Positions 1 to 10,414 of a stretch of DNA of 64,000 nucleotides are shown here, one piece after another (within the stretch, counting starts at the first letter, position 1; every line of letters begins with the position of its first letter). The stretch comes from Hyparrhenia diplandra (taxonomy: Eukaryota; Streptophyta; Magnoliopsida; Poales; Poaceae). The notes below the pieces were generated by a model. It saw only the letters and a program-made list of their open reading frames with translations, was not told where the DNA came from and ran no database searches. The DNA lies in NCBI GenBank assembly GCA_015847255.1, contig JADLZK010001918.1:620001-684000 (forward strand). The letters run 5' to 3'. The translations under genes and the position numbers were made by a program.

Positions 1-486
1 GTAATTTGTTACTATGGTACCACTTTGAGCACTCTCTCATTCGGTTGAATATAATCTTGAAGCTTTGCATTGTGACATATTGCATTTTCATAGCTTGATT
101 AGTGCATGTGCCAACAAGGGGGGAGAAAGATACAAAGACAGTGGACTTTTTTTGTCTAGGGGAGTAGCACCTTGAGCTACATGTGTTGAGCCTGTTTGCC
201 TCTATCTTGAGGGTCTAGCTGTTTGTGTGTGTGAAAGAAATTGGTTTGGAGCTGTGCTAGTGGTGTTGAGTCTGTTCTACCTCTTCTTGAGGACTAGCTG
301 TCTACTTTAGCTTGGTTGTGTCGAGCCTTTTGCTTATGTCTTTGGGAACCAAGTTTTTGCTCCATGTTTGCTATCTAGTGACTGTCTTAGCTTTTGTCTA
401 GCTTGTGTTCACTTGGATGTACTATCTTCTACCTTCTCTGTCTTTGTGTTGAATGTTGACAATGCACTCATCAAAGGGGGGGAGAT
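1..486 (+). mobile_element. 3' internal tail of a Sirevirus (Ty1/Copia) element
   Basis: Non-coding sequence directly upstream of a complete LTR. It holds two purine-rich tracts, at 115-130 (CAAGGGGGGAGAAAGA) and 473-486, the second abutting the LTR. Multiple polypurine tracts ahead of the 3' LTR are, as I recall, a described Sirevirus trait. The polyprotein must lie before position 1, so only the untranslated 3' end is seen. The plus orientation follows from the order polypurine tract then LTR. No open frame here resembles integrase or RNase H. Confidence 0.7.
473..486 (+). other. Polypurine tract of the Sirevirus
   Basis: The run AAAGGGGGGGAGAT sits immediately 5' of the TG that opens the LTR at 487. 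This is the expected position for the plus-strand priming site of reverse transcription. A weaker copy lies at 115-130. Confidence 0.75.
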
Positions 487-963
487 TGCGAACACATGGT
501 TGATATAGGTCACATGTGTTTAGTTTTGTGATGGAGTGATTGTCAGCAAATCAATATTCTTCCTCTATTTTCTTTTTATCTTTTTATGCTTCGCTATGTT
601 TTACCCGGCATACGTGGAGTGTGTCGAAGACGTATCTCTTGGTTCGTGTTGTGCGGGGTATGGAGCTCGGAGATGGTAGCCGACGGGCGAGGTGAAGGGG
701 CCAAGGAGGACTTGCCGGGCCGACGGACCGCGGAGGTGAAGGACGGACGTGAGGCTTGGACCGAGGGACCGGATCGTCGGGTGGCTAGCCATGGTGGTGA
801 CATCCGGGACATCGACGGATGCAAGAGGACGTGGCGGGACCGTGTCGATCGGGTCAAAGGCGAAGCGGCGTGCGGCGGAGCGGCGAAGCTCGGATGACTT
901 GGCGATTTCGGGCGGTCAAGACGGGCGATGACACGCGGTCGAGGAGGTTTGGTGGTTTGACCT

Positions 964-1055
964 CAAAACCGCCGGGCGCGGGTTTCGTGGTTTGGGCCCC
1001 AAAACCCGCAGGCGCGGGTTTCGCGGGGTTTGGGCCACAAAACCCGAGGCTTTCC
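964..1055. repeat. Tandem/inverted GC-rich repeat in the Sirevirus LTR
   Basis: Two adjacent units of about 36 bp share the pattern GCGCGGGTTTCG - GG - TTTGGGCC - AAAACCCG. Each unit is self-complementary (GGGTTT against AAACCC around GGGCCC). It lies in the CpG-rich part of the LTR, upstream of the palindrome cluster. Confidence 0.6.
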
Positions 1056-1836
1056 GGGACGGACGGAAGGGCGGCACGTGGCGGCATCGGGGGAGGTTGC
1101 GTGGAAGCAAGGCTACCGATGAGGAGGCGGCGGTGGCCGTCGGATCAAAGATTACCCGTGAGCCTAATCGAAATAGCCTTAGGGTTACAAGACCGACTCA
1201 TGTATCTTAAGGGTAGATTAGGTAGGGAGGGAATATGGGGCTATTTAGCGCAGGCATACCCCTTCATCCTCCCTTGCCTCTCATTTTACAATTTCTAGCT
1301 AGGGTTCCAGACTCCGGTGTGAGAGGTTCACCGATCTTGTATCGAATTTGAGTGGGGAAGGGCTGCCCCTAACCAGCCTGTGCCATGGTGGCTTTTGGTT
1401 CGATGTATCGTGTGTCTATTGAGCTGTGAGTTGTGTTCTTGAGCTGCTATTTTTCGTCACTCTCTTCTCCTCCCCCTTCTCGATCCGATTTCTTCGTGTG
1501 TGGGTCGTTTGATCTAGTTTTTCTTGCACCAATCCGAGCTATGGCGTGAGAGGATTGTTTCCACCGAAGGAAATCACTTGGAACCTCACGAGCTCATAGA
1601 TCGGGCAAGATTTGTGTTCCTTCACGTGTTGTTCGAGTTGTGTTGCGTGATCTAAATTTCCCGGCGATTTACTCGGTGGAATCCGAAATTTCTTTGGGGG
1701 AAATGGTCACCCTCTTGCCGAGATTGTCTGGTTTAATTTTGATGGCAAGCGCTTTCGATTTGAGTCTGATCTGAGTGGATTTGAGAAGAGGCGATTTTAT
1801 TTCGCGTTCGTCGTTCGTGCTGTTTTCCTGGTCGCG

Positions 1837-2476
1837 CGGACTGTCCGAGTCCTAACCGAGGACTGTCCGCAGGTGATCTGCTACACCGAGTCCACCAGCC
1901 TCTCGTTTCTTTTCGAGTTTTGCTGTTTGTGTGTCGGACTGTCCGACTGTCCAGTGCGGACTGTCCACCACTTACCAGCTAGAGCGAGTCCAGCAGCCAT
2001 GTTCGGTAGTTTGGTTTTCGGATTTTTGCAGACGGACTGTCCGGGAATTTTTCGTGGACTGTCCGACGTTCTCTACTAGCTTGAGTCCAGCACCTGTGTC
2101 ATCCGGTTTGTTTTTCTTTCTCTCAACTTCGGACAATCCGGTAATCCATGACGGACTGTCCGTTCTTGGCTGGCAGCAACACGTTCAGCAGTGAAGTGCT
2201 TGCACGGTGATTTCAGCACCACGTAACTTGCCTTGCTAATTTTCTGAGAGGTCACTTTCGTGCTACAGTAACTTGATTTGTTTATTTGAATTTGCCACTT
2301 GCTGTAGCGTTACCAGGAGCAAGTTCTTTTGTTTGGTTTTTCCGTTTTGGACTCCGGACTGTCTGTGTGTCCAGGTCGGACAGTCCGCCTGTGTCGTGTC
2401 ACAGCGTGTCCAGAGTTGCTGTGTAGTTTCTTTCTTTGCTTCCGGACTGTCCGAATTGTCAGTGCCGGACTGTCCG
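1837..2476. promoter_or_regulatory. Cluster of CGGACTGTCCG palindromes in the LTR
   Basis: Exact CGGACTGTCCG occurs at 1837, 1935, 2033, 2152, 2443 and 2466. Variants lie near 1860, 1957, 2055, 2130, 2355 and 2377 (CGGACAGTCCG). The core matches the palindrome CACCGGACTGTCCGGTG reported as a conserved, repeated LTR motif of Sireviruses. The role is inferred: repeated binding sites for a transcriptional regulator are likely. Confidence 0.7.
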
Positions 2477-2883
2477 AGTTCCCTGGTGCTCATGTTATTT
2501 CTTGTCTCTCGCTTTGTCGATTGAGTTGGGATTATTTCGTTGATCCGCTGTGTGTCTAGAACATCTTCTAGCGCATCCGCCTAGTTACCTAGGTCGCGTG
2601 ATCTTCCGCTTGCGTGGTTGACTTGCCTTGAGGGGTCGTGAGAGCTACAAAGTCACTAATTCGAAAGAATTTGTCGAGGCTCCTATTCACCCCTCTAGTC
2701 GCCTATTCGGTCCTTCAGCTATGAATCCAGGCTCTCATTTATTCCACAGGCCACTACGTAGACCACGTTGCTTATGAAGCACGTTAGTAGGATGGTCACT
2801 ATATAACCTCTAGCTAGTGTATCTACATTTTTAATGTAGGAAGCAAGTATTATAGAACTCACAAGGCGTGAGAATATGTGTAT

Positions 2884-3352
2884 GGTGCCCGGAATACATG
2901 AAGGGCTTCTAAACACTAGTTATTAGCATGACTTATAGTTTAGTAAAAATTGGAGGAATTTTGAATTTTAAATATCACCAATAAAAGTAAGTTGTGAAAG
3001 TTTTATTTTTTATTTTTGAAAAGGTAGGGGTACACAATTTTTTAAGATTTTTTATTCTAGGAGATTACTAAATGTGATTTGCATAAATCACCTAAGTGTG
3101 CACGATTAGATGCTTATTTATGGGATTTCATTATTTAGTTTTATTTTAATTTTAATTACCATTGATCAAATACAATACAAAGCCCAATAAATATATGTGG
3201 ACCCCATTGCAGTTTGAATAGGTGAAGATTGACTATCATCATTAAATGACTTTGGGGCTCTGTTTGCAAATCCTGAAAATGCTTTTCCATTTTTGTCAAT
3301 AATTTTTCCTGCTTTCAAGGAGTAACCATTTGAGGTATGCTGATCAAGAGTC
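2884..3352. repeat. Diverged repeated segment, copy 1
   Basis: Two blocks (2884-3076 and 3160-3352) match, with many substitutions, two blocks in the same order at 6570-6755 and 7163-7366. Shared landmarks include GGAATACATGA, CACTAGT, AAAAATTGGA, TTTAAGATTT, TCTAGGAGATT, GATTGACT and TGCTGATC. A third partial copy begins near 8618. This indicates an old duplication of a roughly 3.8-kb host segment. Confidence 0.6.
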
Positions 3353-4780
3353 ATGCACGTGTATATTCAAGATTCAAGTTGTAAACTTTCCAAAATATTT
3401 AAATTGGGTCATCAAAATCTGTTGTTTTTTTCTTTGTTCTCTTATTTCTTTCCCTCTGGTAGAGATTCTTGCTATCAGTGCTACGCAATAGGGAAGTCCA
3501 ATTTGTATTTTGATGAAATTCAAAACCTCGCTTTGGTTACTTCTATGAATAGATTGAGAGTTGATAGGTATTGATCGTGATGGATTAATAAAAAAATGAG
3601 AAGAAAGGACATGAAAAAATAAATGAAAATAGATAAATAAAATGGATATGATATAATCCCAATAATGGACAAAAGGTTAGAAAATCACAAAGGATGCATA
3701 TTTCAGTCTAGATATCGTTATATATAAAAAGTGAGTGATAAAAGCAATGGTGTGCCTATGAAATTACAATGATGATTACTTGGTCTCATTTGACAACGAA
3801 GAAAGGAGAAAGCCAAACAAGTGCAATATGAAAAGTTGATTGACGATCTTAAGATTGAAATAAAAAATACATTCACGCAAGGATCATATTATTGAAGAAA
3901 TGGAATTCAGTGAATGATTTGTGTTGATGAAAGCAGGCATGTCTTAACTTGAGCATAGCTAGATAATGTGAATGTGTTGAAGTTGAACAAACAATATGGA
4001 GTATCAAATCATTCTTGGACAAAAGGTTAAAGTGATTTGAAGCTTTTCATTCAAAAAGAATATTTGTGCAGGGTCGCCGCTCTTATCTGTGCAATTTGGT
4101 GTTGACACAATTGTATTATCTTTAACGTTGTTATTTTTTGCATGCTACTTTTAGGGGAGCATATTGTCTGCCATGGTTTTGGATGTTGCTGCAGCATGAC
4201 AACACAAGAAGATGATTGGTATTTGGACATTTGTCGGTCTGGATTTCTTCTCCAAGAATAGATGGAAGAATAATATTTCAAATGTGCTCTTTCTGTTTAG
4301 AAATTGTTTCGAAAAACTTGCAGTATAATTGATTGTGTATATACATTGTCAGGCCAGTTTTTCAACTTTTCTAAAAATAATTTTGTTGTGGAATAGCCTG
4401 TCGAATAACTGGCTTGCGGCCAGTATACTGAACCTGTGGTGTGCAATGTTTAAACCTATAATATAATAATTAACTCCTGATAAATCATGACATAATATAT
4501 TGTAGAAACTGATCATACGATACATTTCTCATACAAATCGAAATGCATGATTGAACATTTACAATTAATACTTATTTTCACCTAAATGTAGTTGGAAGGT
4601 GAGATCGGCGAGCACGAACGGGCATTTAGGACCAGCTGAGGCTTAACAGTTCTTGTACTACAGTGGCTTTTTGCAGTGAAACATAGGCTGCACTGAGGCT
4701 GAATTTTGCAACTTGACCAGCCCACTGAGGTTATGCACTTGAGCAACACGGCGGTGTCGGACCAGAGTTCATCGTTCTAG

Positions 4781-4930
4781 CAGAGAAGGATGCCAGAAGT
4801 GGTCGTTCATATAGGAGTTGAGCTTGTCGACCAAGTTGGAGGAGGATTGAGAAAATGGTATGTTGCACAGTGCCAGTGGTTTGATAGTTCTCCCAAGGTG
4901 GTTGATGATATCTGCTCTCCTAGCGGCTAA
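4781..4930 (+). pseudogene. Short coding relic of unknown family
   Basis: One frame is open for 50 codons between an in-frame TAG (4778-4780) and a TAA (4928-4930). It contains the protein-like stretch VELVDQVGGGLRKWYVA (from 4817). The frame continues upstream past the TAG to a possible Met at 4733. The composition, with a Gly triplet followed by an aromatic/basic run, looks like a conserved domain fragment, but I cannot name the family. It is probably a decayed exon. Confidence 0.3.
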
Positions 4931-5746
4931 GACTCAAACTCCTCTTTGCTGGATGACATGAGCTCTTTATGCGGGTAAGACTCACGCTCCTGATGTATCG
5001 CATTCCCAAGGAGTCTCGGCAATAGTTGCCTTTTTTTTTGTTAGTACTGCACACCCTTTTCATTGGTGTAGCTTTATAGGAAAATATGTCTTCATCTATG
5101 TTTTCAATGCTGCACCCACCAAATAGCTAGCTACATTTAATTTGAAGCACAATACATAAGAACAATATGCGCTAGTATAACTATATAAAAATAATAAGTC
5201 GGCATACCTAAGATCAGGGAACTTAACCACTAAATCTCAAGCATTGTAACACAATGCTACATGTGCTTCATATGATTGGGTTTTGCTCCTAGATGGCAGG
5301 AACTTGCAGATCCAACCTTCTGCGTGCATGCATGCGATGCATAAGGTTTTCTATGTAACTTGCCCCGGGTGGGAACGTCCTGGCAGCTTGCACGGGAGAT
5401 GAGAATAGCCAAGTATAGGAACCAGAATTCAAAACAAGGAGAGGCCCTTGCTGTACCGTTGTGGTTGACCTAAGGTCCGGCCGAGATTTCTCAGTTTTTT
5501 TTTTTTAAATTTAAAAATATTATTTATGAATTATTAAATCAATATATCATTCCAAAAATTAGGGGCTCTAGATTCATTTGAGATCATACCTCATAGCTGG
5601 CTACTGAGTTACCAAAGCAAGACACTGTCGAGATAAAACAAAGTGCTCGCGACCGGCTTTTTTGGACCTTGAGGGTGCATTGCATTTTCAGTGGTCTGAT
5701 TGCGAATTTGTTCGTCAATTACTACAAAATAAACCAAACACCTGTA

Positions 5747-5895
5747 AGTAGTGTTTGCTAGGATAGAAACGAGAATCCAAATCTAATAAGGATTTCCTAG
5801 TTTCTTTTACTGAGTCAAGTCACATGATGAGAACTATAAATAAAAGGGAGATGTAATTGATCAAATCAAGTAATACAAAGAGTGAAAGCTTCTAT

Positions 5896-5939
<44 letters not shown>

Positions 5940-6075
5940 GCATACGCCCTAGCCCTAGACACTCCACCCGCCGTCTCCTCGTGCACCGCACCATACCCAC
6001 TCAAGCCTCCGTGCCCATGCAGCGGCCCTAGCCACCGCTGCCGCCCATGCCGCCCCCCTCCCGCTCCGCAACGCT
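5747..6075 (+). promoter_or_regulatory. LTR-like segment with TATA box and CT/CA microsatellite
   Basis: The segment starts TGTTTGCTAGGATAG and has a TATA-like CTATAAATAAAAGGG near 5833-5848. The leader that follows contains GTAATTGATCAAATCAAG, a pure TC run passing into a CA run (5896-5939), then a C-rich stretch. This order is typical of the U3-R-U5 of small Copia LTRs. I could not find matching ends or a target-site duplication, so a real gene leader is an alternative. Confidence 0.35.
5896..5939. repeat. Compound microsatellite (TC)n(CA)n
   Basis: Uninterrupted TC dinucleotides at 5896-5918 switch to CA dinucleotides at 5919-5939. Confidence 0.95.
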
Positions 6076-6569
6076 CTGACACATATTAACTCGACTTCCA
6101 GCGTTAATACATGATTTCAATGCAGTATTTGACTTACTGTAGCACTTCTTAGCCCTAGTCTCAAGTATATTTCTTTTCTACGGTTGCCTTCTCCATGTGA
6201 ACCATGAGGAAAAGTCAATAATTAATAATTGAATTGAGTTAAGTCTTGCCCATGCTGATTCGGATGACCCTGCTCAAGTTCAATGCTCAGCCATGGTTGA
6301 GTGGGGATTGTCAAAAGTAATCTGGAAGGACCGCGAAACTCACATGTTTGTGGCAAAGCACAAAGTGTCACACACAAACAAGCCACCATAATGACCTTCT
6401 CTCACTTAAAGATATCTGATGTCACACTCTCTCGCACGTTTCTTCTGGATCTATAATAACTCCCGATATCGATGTATCCCGCCCCACTAATAAAAGAATC
6501 CTTTTGTGGCTAGGTCATTATTACCTTCACCTGATGCATTTACATTTTTGACAGAGGGAGTGTTATAAC

Positions 6570-7366
6570 ATGCACCTTGAATACATGAGGGACTTGTAGC
6601 ACTAGTGTTTAATCTGACCTAAAGTTCACTAAAAATTGGAAGAATTTAGAATTTTAATACCACCAATAACATTGGTGGGGTGATTTTTTTTTTTACAAAG
6701 GTTGGATGCATATAATTCTTTTAAGATTTCTATACTAGGAGATTGCTAAATGTTTCCTTCCCTTGCAAATGTACAATTAACAAATCAGAGGAATGCACAG
6801 TTTTCAGTCAAATCCATGTATAAAGCATTATTAGGAACAAAGCCTTACCTTATAATACTTTTATTTGGAAACTAAAACTACCTCTTAAAATCAAAGCGTT
6901 CTTGTGTAATTTATATAAGAGAGTTGTTTTGACAAATGACAATTTGGCAAGACAACCGTGGCAAGCGATAGGAAATGTTGTTTTTGCTCCTCGTAGGAGT
7001 CCATAGAATATTTACTTTTGTCGGTCTTTTGGTTTTGCTTCAAAACTTTGTTTTTCAGGTTGCTTGGACCTTTGTGGTGGTTGGTTGTAATAAGGAATAG
7101 GTATATGCATTAGTCGATGCAAAAGCTGGGATATTAATATACTCCATTTTCTAAAAAAATCCTTATCATTATAAATAAATACAATTCAATGCCCATTAAA
7201 TCAGTGTGGCCGGCGCCACTGATTTAGAATGGGTAAAGATTGACTTTCCTCACTAAACGATTGAGCTTGGTTCCCAAATCCATAATGCAATTGTCCCGAT
7301 TTCGTCAAAAATTTTTGAAAAGGAGAGCAGTGATTTGAGCCCCTGCTGATCGAGACTACTAAGACC
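6570..7366. repeat. Diverged repeated segment, copy 2, split by a LINE
   Basis: Blocks 6570-6755 and 7163-7366 match 2884-3076 and 3160-3352 in the same order. The extra sequence between the two blocks is the LINE fragment described separately, so the LINE arrived after the duplication or was lost from copy 1. Confidence 0.6.
6800..7158 (+). pseudogene. 5'-truncated LINE, zinc-binding RT tail (zf-RVT)
   Basis: The plus-strand translation contains WKLKLPLKIKAFLCNL followed by LTNDNLARQPWQ. This matches the zf-RVT domain found at the C-terminus of plant non-LTR retrotransposon polyproteins ('WKLKIPLKIKVFLW...LTKDNLA'). Stops and a frameshift follow. The segment ends in a short A run (about 7150-7158), as expected for a 3' end made by target-primed reverse transcription. 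Only the last part of the ORF and the 3' UTR are present, so it is dead. Confidence 0.7.
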
Positions 7367-9700
7367 ATGTCAATTTTTCACTGCATCTGTTATTCCTCTA
7401 TGTAGAACTGCTCAAGCTCCTGGATCTATCTGATCATACTCATCACAAAGATTTTGTATGTGCTACTCTTCCTCCAAAGCATTGTCAAGTTCTCTTCACT
7501 TATGTGAAGTCGTTGCCTCTCTCCTATGACCATCTCTTTCTGTCGAGCTCATCCCAATAACCATTGCTTGATGTGAGCGAAAGAAGCATTGTTGTAATCA
7601 CTTGACTCTGATCACAATTTGGTAGTTGATGGGCATGTCACAAGAAAATTAGTAGAAGAGTAAATCCTGAAATCTAGAATAATGAAGGAATGTAATACAG
7701 GGTTTCATTCATTTGCATGTCTCCTATTTGTAGGAAGTTAGATTGGTGAGCAACATGCTTACTGTTTTGACCCTACTTGCAGCAATTCATTTTCTGAGAG
7801 GCCCACTGCACACAGTTGTGATTCATTCATTCTTTATTCCCACCCTTGATAATCTCATAAACGGTGGGGCGAATGGAGGAAACTGTTAAAAGAGATGAGA
7901 TACAACAATAAAGATAGAATTGGTTGTTAAACATTATAGTTGACCTCCCATCCTATATCAGTTTATTGTCTTGAAAACATGCATATTTGAAGTTCCTACA
8001 ACATGGAGGAAAGTCAAGTCTGGTTCATATGCTGATAGTAAATACGCCTCCACTAAAAGAACGAACTTGGATTTAGAGTCTTAAAAGGTCAGTAGACCAA
8101 GATACTCATAGTGCAAGTATGACATTTTTGGATTTTTGGTTCTACTATAAATGGCTCTGTTATATGTAAGACTCGATCGTGATGTATCCGAATCCCATGT
8201 ATTAGAATCCTGTTGTGGTCATCTCCACTGAATTCCCTTTGCCATGCTACGTATATTCCTCTGGTCGCTTGGTTATTTTAGTTATATACTATTGTCTTTG
8301 TTGAGCCAGGAAGTAAGTGATTCCACGTAAGTGGTACGCCTCCAAAAAATGTGTGTAGCTAGTTATAATGTCGTGACAAGTAAACTGACTTTCGTTTTTT
8401 CATTGATTCACCTGTCGCCAGGTAGGTTACATTCAGAGAACATTATTGCAAATGGAGCGCGTAAATATATGTATGCGCTTAACGTGAGCATGTTGCTAGA
8501 ATTGTTGTTACAAGCATCCTAATGCATCAACATTCCTAGATATATATAGGTATTAGACAAAGGGAGTATTTTAGATAACTCACACACGCGCACGCGCAGA
8601 CACTCACATATACATAGCCGGAATACATGGAGGACATGTATAACCCGCTGGTTTTAAACGTCAGTAAATTAAATTCACTAAAAAATTACTGCTTCGTTGG
8701 CTGATTGTGGACCTGCACACTGTAGTGTGCTACAAGGCTCGCACGAAGAACAAAGATGACCTGAAGGCCTTGCTGTGGCACAGAGAGATGAGAGTCCAAG
8801 CTATTGATGCATCAGGTTCCCAACAAGAACCAACCTCACCAATAGTTGCCATTGATTTAACTTGTTACTGCAATGATGTATATAATAGCACAGACAAAAA
8901 TCCCAAATTTTCTTGTGGGCCAAAACCACCAGGACCGAGGAAATGATCTACATCTACTTGTTCAAACAAAGACACGCACAGTATCTGTACGATTTTTCCC
9001 AAAGTGTCGTCCCAAATTTGCACAGTGTTGGTTGTTTGTGCTCATGTCTTGGCAGTTCTGCTAGGGAAAAAAAAAATCCTGGCTGTTCCACACTAAACCT
9101 TGGTTGAACAGAGGATCCTGATTCTGTAATATCGAGGAACCATAAAACGCAAATGCAATGGGGTTTGCCACAAACAAGCTACCATACAGGTCTTGCTTGC
9201 ACATGGATATATTCAGGCTGTATCTTCCAAGTCTGTGCTCGTCTGCAGTGATAAGTTGCCTATCATTGCTGGTTCGTGGCTTGAACGGGCACTCTGATAG
9301 CACCATGCCTATGACTGCTGAAGCCACTAACCAACAGTGATATTACTGGTCCCAAAATAATTGGCAGCGGTGGTCCAGCAGTGATAGCTTACCGGGCTCT
9401 GTCGAGTATAGTAACACGATGTGTTGCCACTTTGTTATATGTTTTGCACAACTGTGTTAGTTTCAAATGTCGAAGTTGGTAATCTTATGGATGTGCAGAA
9501 GAAACTATCCTAGACACTGATATTTCTTCTTACAACGCAATGTGCTAGTTTTGATTTCTGCACAAATGTTCCACCTTTATCATCACATATGAGCAATATT
9601 GTTCACAAATATATCAGAATTATACACTATGTAAAAAAGTATCAAATCCACCACCCATTTATCACCACATATGAGCAATATGCAATTTAATTCGTTCACA
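7367..9700. other. Host-like flank with weak coding relics
   Basis: AT-rich DNA without a recognised gene. A third partial copy of the repeated segment begins at 8618 (GGAATACATGGAGGACATGT). Two short frames stand out: 8707-8946 plus (79 codons) and 9061-9327 minus (88 codons). Neither matches a family I know. A direct repeat built around CACATATGAGCAATAT occurs near 9585-9602 and 9665-9682. Confidence 0.45.
9061..9327 (-). CDS. Unidentified 88-codon open frame, possibly a gene relic
   Basis: An uninterrupted minus-strand frame of mixed, protein-like composition with few low-complexity stretches (for example ITADEHRLGRYSLNIS and LYGSLFVANP). Its final residues (FFFP) come from an A-rich run at 9066-9075, so the true coding part probably ends before that. 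I do not recognise the family and see no intron signals or neighbouring exons. It could be a processed or truncated gene fragment, or chance. Confidence 0.25.
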   Translation of the reverse strand: MASAVIGMVLSECPFKPRTSNDRQLITADEHRLGRYSLNISMCKQDLYGSLFVANPIAFAFYGSSILQNQDPLFNQGLVWNSQDFFFP

Positions 9701-9711
9701 GACATCTTTTT

Positions 9712-10010
9712 TTACATACTGATAACCACCAATACCACGATGGAATTGTGTCTCATTCTATTCTGGCCATCCGAGGGGAGGGGAGGAGCCACCGGTGAGT
9801 CTGGATGGGCAGGAGGAAGTGACGCCCGTGAGGCGGCTGAGTCATGACGTGGGGGGATAGAGAGGAAGGTTAGGATCTTATTGCTTGATACCATCTAGAG
9901 AGATGGATAGAGAAGGAAACACCTCACACCACACTAGGGGGTAAACTTTTATATATATAGCCCAATGGGCTGAGGGTACATCATGTCCAAATACAACGTA
10001 CACAGGACTA
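9712..10010 (-). mobile_element. Probable Copia LTR end, primer site and gag leader
   Basis: Read on the minus strand, CCCATTGGGCTATATATATA (TATA-like, near 9947-9967) is followed by a pyrimidine-rich leader. Next comes ATGGTATCAAGC (about 9881-9893), close to the Met-tRNA primer site TGGTATCA...GC of Copia elements, and then an open leader of about 60 codons. This resembles the U3-to-gag junction of a Copia element. The rest is missing and the CACTA terminus begins just to the right. Confidence 0.4.
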
Positions 10011-10129
10011 GTATGTGTGGTCAACCTGAATTGGCTATTACCAAATGATATATATAGTAGGGAGACTTTTACCAACCATAATTTCTATGTTTCACATGCG
10101 AACGGAGAAGTCCCCATCAAATTAGGGAT

Positions 10130-10257
10130 CACTAGTACAGAATCCATTTTAATCCCGGTTGGGGGTACCGACGGGAGTAAAGCTTCTCGCCAAAGCAACG
10201 TGGTCGGCAGAGGCTTTTTTTTCCCGGTTGGTACCCAACCCGAGTAAAGGTTTTTTT
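10130..10257 (+). repeat. CACTA-1 left terminal and subterminal repeats
   Basis: After CACTA come paired motifs ATCCCGGTTGG / CGGGAGTAAAG and CCCGGTTGG / CCAACCCGAGTAAAGG, the self-complementary subterminal pattern of grass CACTA elements. The same CGGGAGTAAAG motif recurs at 34187-34273. Confidence 0.75.
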
Positions 10258-10323
10258 TTTGTAGTGCCGTGCCAATTGTTTATTTTTATTCCTAATAGCA
10301 TTTGAATAGTGCTTATTAATTTG

Positions 10324-10376
10324 TAATATATATATACATATATTAAAGTGCATATATATATATATATATATATATT
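10324..10376. repeat. TA-rich microsatellite
   Basis: Two TA-dinucleotide tracts flank ATTAAAG. They lie between the CACTA-1 terminus and the ORF2 stop, and have no coding content. Confidence 0.9.
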
Positions 10377-10414
10377 AAAGCACACACTTATATATATTAC
10401 ACATTAGTAATTGT

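Larger units (their letters stand above)
487..2717 (+). repeat. Sirevirus 3' LTR (complete)
   Basis: The LTR opens with TGCGAACACATG after the polypurine tract and closes with CGGTCCTTCA, so it has canonical TG...CA ends. It is about 2.2 kb, long for Copia but usual for Sireviruses. The first half is GC-rich (roughly 600-1150), and the second half is packed with the palindrome CGGACTGTCCG. The short open frames inside it (for example 819-1298) are spurious. The next five bases, GCTAT (2718-2722), would be the target-site duplication, but the left partner is outside the window. Whether the element is intact cannot be judged. Confidence 0.8.
2718..6559. other. Host-like flank, no supported intact gene
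   Basis: AT-rich sequence with no long open frame and no transposon terminus I can recognise over most of its length. It contains the first copy of a diverged repeated segment (2884-3352), a short coding relic (4781-4930), a TC/CA microsatellite and an LTR-like TATA region (5747-6075), each listed separately. The remainder (about 3353-4590 and 4931-5740) shows only isolated coding-like stretches broken by stops. Confidence 0.5.

Noticed and set aside
1837..2476. Regularly recurring palindromes resembling a CRISPR array
   Set aside because: Spacing is irregular, the repeats are 11 bp, and the context is a plant Sirevirus LTR.
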